Of a stretch of DNA of 64,000 nucleotides, positions 17,927 through 26,306 are shown one piece after another. The DNA is from DATHCB01 sp035319765 (GTDB lineage: Archaea; Thermoproteota; Bathyarchaeia; Bathyarchaeales; SOJC01): NCBI GenBank assembly GCA_035319765.1, contig DATHCB010000147.1:13157-77156 (forward strand), given 5' to 3'. The notes below the pieces were generated by a model. The model made no database searches. It was not told where the DNA came from and saw nothing but the letters and a program-made list of their open reading frames with translations. Positions within the stretch are counted from its first letter, which is position 1. Each line of letters opens with the position of its first letter. A program made the translations under genes and the position numbers.

Positions 17927-17944
17927 GCCCTCGGCACCAAATAG
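17927..17944 (+). repeat. Right att-like repeat (tRNA-Phe 3'-end copy)
   Basis: An exact copy of 16027-16044 lying about 180 bases after the SDR stop. Upstream bases differ from the tRNA, so this is only a tRNA-tail fragment, as expected at the distal end of an element integrated into a tRNA gene. Confidence 0.75.
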
Positions 17945-18025
17945 AATTCTCAAAAAACGCTCATTTGCACTCCTAGGATTTAAGGATCTAAATCGGTTTC
18001 CCCACCTAGGAGAACGGCGAATTGA

Positions 18026-18037
18026 TTATATATAATT
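18026..18037 (+). promoter_or_regulatory. TATA box of the M23-like gene
   Basis: TTATATATAATT lies 23-34 bases before ATG 18060, the archaeal TATA position for a nearly leaderless transcript. This supports ATG 18060 over a TTG at 18048. Confidence 0.6.
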
Positions 18038-18059
18038 CCTTTAATTCTTGGTTCCTACT

Positions 18060-18536
18060 ATGGAAACAAGGAATACGTACGCTTATCCGATAGATGAAAG
18101 AGACATCGTAAGAATGTTGACTACTGAGTCAGAATCTCACAGAGTGTTCAAGGAAAAAACCGGGTCTTTTGATTTGTCTAAAGCCGTCGATTTCTTGTGC
18201 AAAGAGGGTACTCCGATTAAGGCGGCCTTTGAAGGAAAAGTCGTCAAAATAAAAAATAATGTCAGATCAAAAGATATTCTTCCACTGGAGAAACAAGATG
18301 ATAATCATGTAATCATCCGACATCTCCACGATGAGTTTTCGATATATAGCCATTTAACTTTTAGTGGAGCAAAAATATCTGGAGGTCAGATTGTTAATAG
18401 TGATGATCTAGTCGGATATAGTGGCCGCCCAGATTATGATGGTTTGTCTTGTGTTCACTTTATGGTGTATAGGTTCTTAGCTCCTCCGCCGTCGAGAGAC
18501 TTGGCAAGCTTGGAAATTAGATGGAAAAGAGTCTAA
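18060..18536 (+). CDS. M23/LytM-like domain protein, catalytic His partly lost
   Basis: A 158-residue protein with the M23 peptidase fold signature: KAVDFLCKEGTPIKAAFEGK, VIIRHLHDEFSIYSHL, GQIVNSDDLVGYSGRPD, and a C-terminal VHFMVYR. M23 enzymes cut glycine-containing peptides, usually in bacterial walls. In the terminal HxH motif the first (catalytic) His is Cys here (CVHF), and the N-terminal metal His is not obvious, so it may bind rather than cleave. There is no signal peptide. It lies just outside the tRNA-Phe cassette in AT-rich DNA and could be a transferred gene. Confidence 0.7.
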   Translation: METRNTYAYPIDERDIVRMLTTESESHRVFKEKTGSFDLSKAVDFLCKEGTPIKAAFEGKVVKIKNNVRSKDILPLEKQDDNHVIIRHLHDEFSIYSHLTFSGAKISGGQIVNSDDLVGYSGRPDYDGLSCVHFMVYRFLAPPPSRDLASLEIRWKRV

Positions 18537-18774
18537 CGTTTTGTCCAGATTATTCTTTTTTCCGAACTCACGCTGAAGTCGTGCCTTTCGGGAGGCCACG
18601 CCTATGCCACAGGTTAAACCCTGCCCATTCATGTTTTTTGCTCAACTCCGGCCGCAAGGCCATCGCTAAGCACGTTCTTATACTAGAATACTAGCGCGCG
18701 CTTTCTAATACTCCCAGAAACCACCGTCAAAAGTAGGTTCGAACTTATTAATACCTCAACAGCTCCCTTTTTCT

Positions 18775-19224
18775 CTACATCGTCTCCAAGAGTTCCTTTA
18801 GCCCTTCAAGCATAATCTTCCAGTTCTTCTCAGAATGTTTACGAGAATCCTCGGTGGCTTTATTGTCTTGCGACAGAGAGACGATTGTCTTCAGTTTGTC
18901 TTTCGTAAGCTTGATAGTGACAGTGTGGTAATTTTCTGGAAGGTCTGGTTTGCCTGAGAGAGGGCTGAAGTGACTGTATTGAATTAAATCGTTCCGTTTC
19001 AGTTTGAGAATGACGCCTTTGTCCTGGTAACTCTTCCCTTTCCATTCTCCTTTCCAGATGATTTGGCTTCCCTCTTCCCATTCTGAAACAACTTCTGTTC
19101 CGAACATATATCGCTTGATTAATTTAGGTGCGATAAGCGCATTCCACACTCTTTCAACGGGCGCGTTGATGGAAACTGATGCCCTTGCAACAAGTTCCCT
19201 TTCTGTACTACTTCGTTTATTCAT
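18775..19224 (-). CDS. SRPBCC / AHSA1-family protein
   Basis: A 149-residue START-like protein. The family start SVSINAPVERVWNALIAPK is followed by the hydrophobic-cavity strands (EEGSQIIWKGEWKGKSYQDK) and the long C-terminal helix (KNWKIMLEGLKELLETM). Members bind hydrophobic ligands or act as Hsp90 co-chaperone-like proteins; the ligand here is unknown. I start at ATG 19224; the frame is open to 19284 but the extra 20 residues do not look conserved and the family begins near residue 10 of this version. Confidence 0.85.
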   Translation of the reverse strand: MNKRSSTERELVARASVSINAPVERVWNALIAPKLIKRYMFGTEVVSEWEEGSQIIWKGEWKGKSYQDKGVILKLKRNDLIQYSHFSPLSGKPDLPENYHTVTIKLTKDKLKTIVSLSQDNKATEDSRKHSEKNWKIMLEGLKELLETM

Positions 19225-19428
19225 TTGAATCCCGACCTGAAGATTCTCTAAGGTGTTTATACATTTGTAGAATGATTGAAGCACTTTTCCTTTTTCATAA
19301 GCGCCTGACGCACGCGTCCATGATTGGTGAAATTCTGGAAGTTGGTCGCATGGGAAGCGTCTTATGGACTACCATTCACTTTACTTTGTTAGGGCAAGTT
19401 AGACAAATCGCTTAGGAGACTTTAGTCA

Positions 19429-19839
19429 ATGAAGTTTGCTGGGAGAACAACCGTCGCAGTAGTGGAATTCGCGGACGAAAGAATTCTGATTGTTAAGAGG
19501 CGGACTGTTCCCTTCAAAGGTTACTGGGCTCTTCCCGGCGGAAGAGTTGAAGCTGGAGAGAGTGTCGAGGAGGCAATCGTGAGAGAAGTTAAGGAGGAAA
19601 CAGGGCTTGACGTTGAAATCTTGAGGAAAATCGGCGAGTATCGCGAGAGGGGCTTCAAGGATGGAGTAGAATACGACTATTCACCTGCCTGTTTTCTCGT
19701 AAAACCGATTGGCGGAAAGATTCTGAGGCAGGAAAGCGAGATCGAAGAGATACAGCTAGTGAAGCTGGAAGAAGTACCAAAGAAGCTTGCATTTGTGCAT
19801 TCGAGAATGATTGGCGATTATGCTAGCACTGCTAACTAG
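19429..19839 (+). CDS. Nudix hydrolase
   Basis: A 136-residue Nudix protein that hydrolyses nucleoside diphosphates linked to another group, with likely Mg2+ dependence. The full Nudix box runs from GGRVEAGESVEEAIVREV through KEETGLDV, preceded by YWALPG. Overall form resembles ADP-ribose pyrophosphatases or 8-oxo-dGTP-type enzymes; the substrate cannot be decided. It is transcribed alone. Confidence 0.92.
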   Translation: MKFAGRTTVAVVEFADERILIVKRRTVPFKGYWALPGGRVEAGESVEEAIVREVKEETGLDVEILRKIGEYRERGFKDGVEYDYSPACFLVKPIGGKILRQESEIEEIQLVKLEEVPKKLAFVHSRMIGDYASTAN

Positions 19840-19869
19840 CAAACTTGGCAAAATCTAACTCTTGATTTA

Positions 19870-20166
19870 TTACGCTTTCCGGGTTCCTTTCGGCACGTAA
19901 TCGAAGAATCGTTCGGTCGTGTTTTCGAAGGTCCATTCGGCACGGATTCTTGTCTTCTTCTCAACCCGTCGCATTTCAGAAAGGAGCATGCGGTTTAGAT
20001 CTCTTGCACTTTCTCCTTTGAGCGTAGCTTTGATGTCGAAACCATCTCCTGTAGGCTTGATGGTTCCTGCACCGCCGATTACTCGGTCAAGCACAGGTTT
20101 AATTGCTGATGGATTATCGCTGCTTATGCGGGCGGATAAGGCGAAGCTCTTCTCAAACATTTGCAT
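19870..20166 (-). CDS. Conserved small archaeal protein (Pcc1-like fold possible)
   Basis: A 98-residue alpha/beta protein with strand FALSARISS, strand GFDIKATLKG, helix ARDLNRMLLSEMRRVEKKTR, and a conserved-looking tail ending FFDYVPKG. The strand-strand-helix order faintly recalls Pcc1 of the KEOPS tRNA-modification complex, but I cannot confirm homology. No operon partner: the Nudix gene converges on it. Treat as a hypothetical protein with a plausible RNA-related fold. Confidence 0.6.
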   Translation of the reverse strand: MQMFEKSFALSARISSDNPSAIKPVLDRVIGGAGTIKPTGDGFDIKATLKGESARDLNRMLLSEMRRVEKKTRIRAEWTFENTTERFFDYVPKGTRKA

Positions 20167-20395
20167 TTAGCCTCCAGATAACCTCTGAGGATTTATGAAC
20201 TCCACTCGTAAATAGAAAGTGCGTACCCACGACAACTGCTGTTTATTGGAGTCGTGAATATATCTATTTCTTCTTCAAAATATGCCTAGCTGACGGTATT
20301 AACTCCAGATCGTGAAGACAAAACTCGGAACAAAAGACTACTGAGAGTTCGAGCTTAAAACTTATTAAGAACTCGGCGGTTACGCACTTCACCTT

Positions 20396-21259
20396 ATGAA
20401 ATTCAGGTATTTGATCCCTTACATCGTCATTGCAGTGTTCCTGTATCAATTCGCTAAAGATTCGCTGAGTTACTCGTCTCCTTTTTTCGTGATGGGGACA
20501 AGGTATCTGATAGCTGGTTTGTTTTTGCTGTTGATTTCGAGACGTTTTCTGTTTAATAGAGATACGATTATCTTGTCGCTGCTCACGACGTCAAGTACCG
20601 TTCTGTGGGCGTATGGACTCGTGTACGTATCTCCTGCAGATTCAGCCGTTTTGAGTTATACTATGCCTCTGATATCGATCTTCTCTTCCTGGGCGCTGTT
20701 GAACGAAAAGGCAACGCTCAAGGAAGTAGTCGGAGCGGTGATAGGTTTTTCAGGAGTCGTGATCTTTTCAATACGCTTGCTCACGGGCTTCCTCTTGCTG
20801 GGTTCAGTCCTGACGCTTGTTAACGCGATTTTTTGGTCGCTATACTCGGTGTATTTCAGGAAAATGAAGGAAAACGATCCTGTCTCAGTTGTCGGCTCTC
20901 AGTTCTTGCTGGGTTCGCTTTTCATGCTGATCCTGTCCCCAATCGGTTTTAAGCTTAGTTTTACGGGCGAATTCGTCATAGACCTACTTTACCTTTCACT
21001 TCTAGGCGGAGTAGCACAATTTCTACTATGGGACTTGATGCTCAGAGAAGAAAAAATGAACATAGTGACGACATCGATTTTCGCAGTTCCTGCTCTAACC
21101 ATGCTTGTACAAGCCTTGGAAACACTAACTGCGCCGTCTGTTCTGGCCATAGTGGGCGTTGCAATAATGTTTTTAGGCATATACATCTCGCAAAGCGTTA
21201 ACAAGCCCGAAGCTTTAATGAGATCGAAAACCAACAGTTCAACGGCTCAAAAAGAATAA
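20396..21259 (+). CDS. EamA/DMT-family permease
   Basis: A 287-residue integral membrane protein with about ten hydrophobic segments arranged as two EamA repeats. The first repeat ends with STVLWAYGLVYVSPADSAVL and LKEVVGAVIGFSGVVIF, the second with TSIFAVPALTMLVQALETL and LAIVGVAIMFLGIYIS. DMT-family permeases export amino acids or other metabolites; the substrate is unknown. A TATA-like TTAAAAC is near 20355, about 40 bases before ATG. The charged C-terminal tail is cytoplasmic. Confidence 0.9.
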   Translation: MKFRYLIPYIVIAVFLYQFAKDSLSYSSPFFVMGTRYLIAGLFLLLISRRFLFNRDTIILSLLTTSSTVLWAYGLVYVSPADSAVLSYTMPLISIFSSWALLNEKATLKEVVGAVIGFSGVVIFSIRLLTGFLLLGSVLTLVNAIFWSLYSVYFRKMKENDPVSVVGSQFLLGSLFMLILSPIGFKLSFTGEFVIDLLYLSLLGGVAQFLLWDLMLREEKMNIVTTSIFAVPALTMLVQALETLTAPSVLAIVGVAIMFLGIYISQSVNKPEALMRSKTNSSTAQKE

Positions 21260-21317
21260 CAACACTGTTTTTTCCAGACCTACCACAGGAAGCAGACTTC
21301 CGCTTTGGGTTTTCTCA

Positions 21318-22457
21318 TCAAGTCGGCACAAGTGCTGTTTTCAAGCCAGCGCCGGTGAGAATTATCACGGTTTTCTCGTCTTCTGAGGTTTCTCCGGCGT
21401 TGAATTGTTTCAGATATGCAGCATAGGCAACGGCTGAGCTTGGTTCAACGAAGAAACCGTGCCTAGCCAAAGTTTTGAAGGCGTCTAGTATTTCGTTTTC
21501 CTCAACTACCGCGGCATCTCCGTTCGATTCTTCCAACTGTTTGACCATTAGGTCCAGTAATGGAGGGTTCGTGCTAACCAAGGCGTCGGCGACCGATGCA
21601 ATTTTTTCCGGAGGCTGATAGGGCATTTTTTTGATGCGATGGTAAAGTGGTGAAACCTGGCTAGTCTGGCAAGCAATTACTCGAGGCATTTCGTCTATTG
21701 CATTAGAAGCGAGGAGATGCTTGAAGCCGTATAGGACGCCTAGAAGCAGTGTTCCAGCTGAAACCGGCAGGTAGACCCTTTCTGGAGCGTTCCAGCCTGA
21801 TTGCTCCACTATTTCGTAGGCTAGGGTTCTGATGCCGTCTCTGAAGAGTGGCTGATACAGATGTCCGATGTAGAACCCAGTTTGCCCTGCCTTTTGAGCC
21901 TCTTCGGCAACTTTGCTGCGAGAACCCGAGACTTTCATAACCGGCGTGCCGTAAGACTGGATTTGATTGAACTTTGGTCCCGAGACTATCTGTGGAACAT
22001 AAATTGCGGCGTCTAATCCGGCACGGGCGCAATAAGCGGAGATGGATGCTCCAGCATTACCTGAAGAATCTTCAGTTACGCGACCTTTGGTTTTTTCCAC
22101 TCGCTCGTGTATGGCGGAGATCAGGGTGGTTGACCCTCTGTCTTTAAACGACCCCGTGGGGTTTGAGCCTTCCAGCTTGAAGTAAACGTTGTTCGAAAAC
22201 CTTACGAGCGGTGTCCAGCCTTCTCCCAGCGTTACAATTTCGCTCGGTTTGATGTATGGAAAAAAATCGACGTAGCGCCAGTGGCTGTAGTCTTTTTCTC
22301 GGATTCTCTGAGTTTGGAAGTCTATGTTTATTTCCGTATCCAACGGTTGTCCACAGTGAGTACAGACGTAGGCGAGTAAATCTGTGGACGGTTTGTCGCA
22401 CTTGGAGCATCTGATTTCGAATTCCAAACCGCTACGAGCCTGCCCCGGCGTATGCAC
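21318..22457 (-). CDS. thrC: Threonine synthase
   Basis: A 379-residue PLP enzyme of the tryptophan-synthase-beta fold that converts O-phosphohomoserine to threonine. A zinc ribbon (C17, C20, C32, C35) precedes the catalytic domain, as in many archaeal ThrC proteins. The PLP lysine is K105 in GSFKDRGST and the phosphate loop is SSGNAGASISAY. It starts six bases after the 2-oxoacid oxidoreductase beta gene on the same strand, so it is probably translated from that operon mRNA. Cysteate synthase is a less likely relative. Confidence 0.88.
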   Translation of the reverse strand: MHTPGQARSGLEFEIRCSKCDKPSTDLLAYVCTHCGQPLDTEINIDFQTQRIREKDYSHWRYVDFFPYIKPSEIVTLGEGWTPLVRFSNNVYFKLEGSNPTGSFKDRGSTTLISAIHERVEKTKGRVTEDSSGNAGASISAYCARAGLDAAIYVPQIVSGPKFNQIQSYGTPVMKVSGSRSKVAEEAQKAGQTGFYIGHLYQPLFRDGIRTLAYEIVEQSGWNAPERVYLPVSAGTLLLGVLYGFKHLLASNAIDEMPRVIACQTSQVSPLYHRIKKMPYQPPEKIASVADALVSTNPPLLDLMVKQLEESNGDAAVVEENEILDAFKTLARHGFFVEPSSAVAYAAYLKQFNAGETSEDEKTVIILTGAGLKTALVPT

Positions 22458-22463
22458 TTTGTT

Positions 22464-23429
22464 TTAGGATGTCCCAAGTTCTTTGAAGAATTCCATGATG
22501 TCAGTCGTGGGATTTCCGGCGTCATCCATGATTTTCTGCTTCGCTGGCGGATACTCAAAGTAGAAGGGAATTCTTTCAGCCCAGCGCTGTTCGAATGTTG
22601 GTACAAATTCGTTTTTGTAGAAGATGCCCGTCGGTATTCGATCGCCCCATTCTTGCGACTTGGCTATGGCCGCCACCTTCTTTTCCAATTCTTGATCAGG
22701 GTTATGCACGGTTGGATCGAAGCCCGTTTCCTCGAGCTTGTAGACTCTTGGTTGTGACTTGCCCGTTTTCGGGTCGATGCGATCTTCGCCGCTGTACCAA
22801 GCTCTGGTGTTCAGGTCGTTGTATGTGGGACATGGTTGCAAGATATCGATGAAGGCGAGGCCTTTGTGTTGAATGCCCTGTTTTATAGTGTCTTTTAGGT
22901 GCCTCACGTCAAAGGCGTAAGAGCGTGCAACAAACGTGTAGCCTGCTGCTAGCGCCAAAGCAATCGGGTTGACGGAATCGTTGATGTTTGGTCTAGGCAA
23001 AGACTTAGTCTGTAGACCACGCCGCAAAGTGGGCGAGGCTTGACCCTTAGTTAAACCATAAACGCCATTGTTATAGAACAGGTAGGTTATGTCCAGGTTT
23101 CTTCTGCCAGCAGCCACAAAGTGTCCGGCGCCTATGCCGAGACCGTCGCCATCTCCGCCCACAGCAATAACCTCCAAACCAGGGTTCGCAACCTTGATCC
23201 CTGTGGCAAAAGGAAGCGTTCTACCGTGAAGCGTGTGCACTCCGTAGGCTTTAACGAAATGAGGCGTCTTCCCAGCCTGACCAATCCCAGACACGATCAC
23301 AATCCGATGAGGCTCAATCCCAAGCTCCGACAACGCCATATGAACAGCACTTAGTATGCCAAAGTCTCCACATCCTGGACACCAGTCCTCGAACACTTCG
23401 GTTCGATAATCAGCTACCTTAAGACCCAT
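22464..23429 (-). CDS. 2-oxoacid:ferredoxin oxidoreductase, beta subunit
   Basis: A 321-residue thiamine-diphosphate subunit. The N-terminal CPGCG supplies Fe-S cysteines; the TPP/Mg site is GGDGDGLGIGAGH followed by NNGVYGLTKGQ. The complex oxidatively decarboxylates 2-oxoacids (2-oxoglutarate, pyruvate or others) to acyl-CoA while reducing ferredoxin. It overlaps the alpha gene by 11 bases. The two-subunit arrangement, with alpha fused to gamma, matches the crenarchaeal broad-specificity type; exact substrate unknown. Confidence 0.93.
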   Translation of the reverse strand: MGLKVADYRTEVFEDWCPGCGDFGILSAVHMALSELGIEPHRIVIVSGIGQAGKTPHFVKAYGVHTLHGRTLPFATGIKVANPGLEVIAVGGDGDGLGIGAGHFVAAGRRNLDITYLFYNNGVYGLTKGQASPTLRRGLQTKSLPRPNINDSVNPIALALAAGYTFVARSYAFDVRHLKDTIKQGIQHKGLAFIDILQPCPTYNDLNTRAWYSGEDRIDPKTGKSQPRVYKLEETGFDPTVHNPDQELEKKVAAIAKSQEWGDRIPTGIFYKNEFVPTFEQRWAERIPFYFEYPPAKQKIMDDAGNPTTDIMEFFKELGTS

Positions 23430-25374
23430 AAGTTAACACCTGCCTCTTCGGCGCCTTCCCCAGCAGAACAAGCTGCAACGCGGTATGCACTTCCGTCGTC
23501 GTCATAGGCCGCCCATTGTACTTCAAAATGTGAAAGTTCGTCGGAACTCCTGTCTTCTCCATTATCAAACCTCCAAGCTGTCCAGAATAATTCCCTTCAA
23601 CGTCAATTACTTTCTTCGCGTTTCGAAGGGCATTCTCAAGATACTCCGCAGGAAGCGGATGCATCATGCGAACCTGAACAAACCCCAAGTTGTGACCTTC
23701 CGAAACAAGTCGACCCACTGCTTCAACCAAGGCGCCTTTAGGAGACCCCCAGCTCACTATCATGCTCTCTGCGTCCTTGTTCCCAAAGAAGTTGACTCTC
23801 TCGTCTATCGGCACTTCGTTATCAATGAGTTCCAGCTTCTTGTTTCGTTTCTCGACCATTCTTATCCGGTTGGTTGGTTCTTCGCTTATGTGACCGAACT
23901 CGTTATGTTCGTCGCCCGTTAGCCAGTGGATTCCGCCCTTCGTGCCTAGGAAAACCCTGGGGGATACGCCATTTTCTGTAAAGTTGAACCGCTTGTACTC
24001 CATGCTACTGAGCACCTCTGCACTCAATACCTCGCCTCGTTCAATTCTGACCTTGCTCGTATCGAAGTACGGAAAAGTGTGAGAGGTGTTTGCAAGCGCC
24101 TTGTCGATCAGGTGAATGACCGGCACCTGGTATTTCTCCGCGTAATTAAAGGCTTTCACTGCGTCATAGAAACACTCTTTGATGTCGCCTGACGCGAGCA
24201 CGACACGTGCGAATTCTCCATGACCCGCATGAATGGCGAACCGCAAATCATCCTGTGCATGACGCGTAGGTAAGCCCGTTGCAGGGGCTCCGCGTTGATA
24301 GTAAGTGATGACCGAAGGTACTTCGTCCATTCCCGCCCAAGCTAAGCCTTCGACCATGAGAGCGAATCCTGGTCCCGACGTTGAAGTTGCAGCTCGTGCC
24401 CCGGCGAGCGCAGCGCCTGAAACCGTGTTGATGGCGGCGATTTCGTCTTCGGTCTGGAGCACGATACACGCTGCCTTGTCTGCCTCATTTCTGGTTTTGA
24501 GTATTTCGTGTGCCTCTATGTACTCGCTCTCGTCCGCGGCAGGGGTGATGGGATAGTAGACTTGAACCCGGCAACCTCCCAGTACTTTGCCGACTGCGAC
24601 GGCCTGGTTTCCAGAGAGGAATATTCTTTTTTCTTTGAATTGATCTTGCTGTAGGGGCTGAGGGAGGTCGCGTTGCGAGTGAGCGAAGGGGCTTTGTAGG
24701 TTGTTTTTTGCGTAGTCGTAGGCTACCCTGTGCGCTGTGATGTTCATCTCGGCGATTTTTGCTTTGTCTCCGAAGACGGTCCCTATCGCTTTTTCGCCTA
24801 GAGCCGGTTCGTAGTTCAGGAGAGCTAGCGATATCGCCACAGTCAAGGTGTTGGTCATCCGAGTGAGCTGGGGTAACTGGGTTATTCCGAGTTTGTCTCC
24901 TATCTGTTTCAGCAACTCGCCATAGGGAACTCTGAAAACGGTTATGCCCTTCTTTTCAGCGTAGGCTAGAAGATCGCTTAGGTTGTTTCCGATTCCTTGT
25001 TTCTCAAGAAATTGATGCAATTCCTCTTTGAATTCGGATGGCAATTGCTTAATGCTAAAAACATCTGTCTCCGCCTCTCTGTCCACTATTATTCCGCCGT
25101 CTGGAACGACTTCGCTAAAATGCCTTACGACCGTCTCGGCGTCGAACGCCGCGAGCAGGTCAACATCGTTCACGTTCGCTCCGACATCGCGATCTGCAAT
25201 TCGCAGATGGAAGTAGCTGTGCATTCCTTTGATGTTTGAGTGGTACTCTCTTCTGCCGAAAACATAAAGGCCCGACAGGCCGCAAGCTCTTCCGAAAACG
25301 TTTGCTGCGCTATCAACACCGCTGCCTTGGGGACCGCCAGCCATCCAGTTGAACTCTTTAAATTTGTCACTCAT
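23419..25374 (-). CDS. 2-oxoacid:ferredoxin oxidoreductase, fused gamma-alpha subunit
   Basis: A 651-residue fusion. The N-terminal gamma domain (about 1-190) begins with GGPQGSGVDSAANVFGRA; the alpha domain (from about 250) has YYPITPAADESEYIE, TSGPGFALMVEGLAWAGMDE and YYQRGAPATGLPTRHAQDDL, the region around the TPP and CoA sites. Gamma-alpha fusion is typical of Sulfolobus-type OFORs. It lies between a 44-residue Cys-rich gene upstream and the beta gene downstream, all on the minus strand. Confidence 0.93.
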   Translation of the reverse strand: MSDKFKEFNWMAGGPQGSGVDSAANVFGRACGLSGLYVFGRREYHSNIKGMHSYFHLRIADRDVGANVNDVDLLAAFDAETVVRHFSEVVPDGGIIVDREAETDVFSIKQLPSEFKEELHQFLEKQGIGNNLSDLLAYAEKKGITVFRVPYGELLKQIGDKLGITQLPQLTRMTNTLTVAISLALLNYEPALGEKAIGTVFGDKAKIAEMNITAHRVAYDYAKNNLQSPFAHSQRDLPQPLQQDQFKEKRIFLSGNQAVAVGKVLGGCRVQVYYPITPAADESEYIEAHEILKTRNEADKAACIVLQTEDEIAAINTVSGAALAGARAATSTSGPGFALMVEGLAWAGMDEVPSVITYYQRGAPATGLPTRHAQDDLRFAIHAGHGEFARVVLASGDIKECFYDAVKAFNYAEKYQVPVIHLIDKALANTSHTFPYFDTSKVRIERGEVLSAEVLSSMEYKRFNFTENGVSPRVFLGTKGGIHWLTGDEHNEFGHISEEPTNRIRMVEKRNKKLELIDNEVPIDERVNFFGNKDAESMIVSWGSPKGALVEAVGRLVSEGHNLGFVQVRMMHPLPAEYLENALRNAKKVIDVEGNYSGQLGGLIMEKTGVPTNFHILKYNGRPMTTTEVHTALQLVLLGKAPKRQVLTYGS

Positions 25375-25427
25375 TTCAAATCACCGAACGATTGTTCTCG
25401 AAACAAATAACTGACTATTCTGGGTTG

Positions 25428-25562
25428 TTAGCCGCCGGTCGACTTGTCCGATCCTATGGCGCATCTGCAGAGCTCTATTTCGTCACAGTACGGACAGCGG
25501 CACTGACAATCATCTATGGGATATCCGCATCGCTCACAACGAGGGATTTCATCTTTGCGCAT
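25428..25562 (-). CDS. 44-residue cysteine-rich (zinc-ribbon-like) protein
   Basis: A short gene read from ATG 25562 to TAA 25428-25430. The peptide contains CERCG, DCQCRCPYC and LCRC, eight cysteines in under 30 residues, arranged to bind one or two metal ions or an Fe-S cluster. GAGTGAG lies just upstream as a ribosome site. It sits 53 bases before the gamma-alpha OFOR gene on the same strand, so it is probably first in the OFOR/thrC operon. It could be a tiny electron-transfer or assembly factor for the enzyme; function is inferred only from position. Confidence 0.7.
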   Translation of the reverse strand: MRKDEIPRCERCGYPIDDCQCRCPYCDEIELCRCAIGSDKSTGG

Positions 25563-25672
25563 GCGAACTCACTCTATCAATTCTATGTTTTTTTCTAGAA
25601 GTTAAGACTTTTGGCGAGCACTCGCAGAAGATTGATTTACCAGCCTTCAGTAACCAGAGCCTAGTGAGGCAA

Positions 25673-26224
25673 ATGGAATTAGATGAAGCACTAGAGGGCA
25701 GAAGAAGTATTCGAAACTACTTGCCCAAAGAAGTCCCTTTGAAACTAGTCAAGCAAGTAATCAAGGCTGCCACGCTAGCTCCCTCAGCAAAGAACGGTCA
25801 ACAATGGCGGTTCACGGTGCTTGCAGGGAAAACAAAGAAGGAATTTACCGATTTCTTTATGCGCGAACTGGAAAAAACTTCAAAAAAGATTGGTAGAGAA
25901 AACATGGGATCCTCCTTCTCATCATGTGGCATCATGGAACAGGCACCCGTCTTGATCATGGTCTGGAACGCTGGAGAGAGAGGCTGGGAGACCGAGATCC
26001 AGAGCGTTGCGGCCGCGATCCAGAACATACTGCTCAAAGCGTATTCCATCGGATTGGGAACTCTTTGGATCGGTGACGTCTTCTATGCCCAAGATGCGTT
26101 GGAGCATTACTTCGATAAGCATTGGAAGTTGACCGCAGCTGTAGCGTTGGGATGGCCTGCTGAGACTCCCCCGCCTAGACCTAGAAAAACGATCGATGAA
26201 GTAGCCGAGTTCCTAGTTGGATAG
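25673..26224 (+). CDS. Nitroreductase-family FMN protein
   Basis: A 183-residue flavoprotein of the nitroreductase superfamily: RRSIRNYLPKEVP at the start (FMN phosphate binding), APSAKNGQQWRF, and GLGTLWIGDVFYAQD with LGWPAETPPPRPRK near the C-terminus. Members reduce nitro, quinone or flavin substrates with NAD(P)H. ATG 25673 is preceded by AGTGAGG; a GTG at 25664 is open but would swallow that site. It is divergent from the OFOR operon with about 110 bases between. Confidence 0.9.
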   Translation: MELDEALEGRRSIRNYLPKEVPLKLVKQVIKAATLAPSAKNGQQWRFTVLAGKTKKEFTDFFMRELEKTSKKIGRENMGSSFSSCGIMEQAPVLIMVWNAGERGWETEIQSVAAAIQNILLKAYSIGLGTLWIGDVFYAQDALEHYFDKHWKLTAAVALGWPAETPPPRPRKTIDEVAEFLVG

Positions 26225-26306
26225 TGTTTGGCCTCAAAGCATGAAATTGCGGGCGTTTAACAAGAATTTTATTTGTGAGAATACTTAAGAAATCAACGTG
26301 ATCTTA

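Larger units (their letters stand above)
16045..17944. mobile_element. Putative 1.9-kb tRNA-Phe-integrated cassette
   Basis: The segment between the two 18-bp tRNA-end repeats holds an HxlR regulator and a divergently transcribed SDR oxidoreductase with their operator region. It carries no recombinase, so it would be a remnant or a non-autonomous cassette moved by an integrase in trans. The SDR has a bacterial look (TGATSGIG type, gcg/cgg/ctg-rich codons). Mobility is inferred from the repeats; excision was not observed. Confidence 0.6.
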
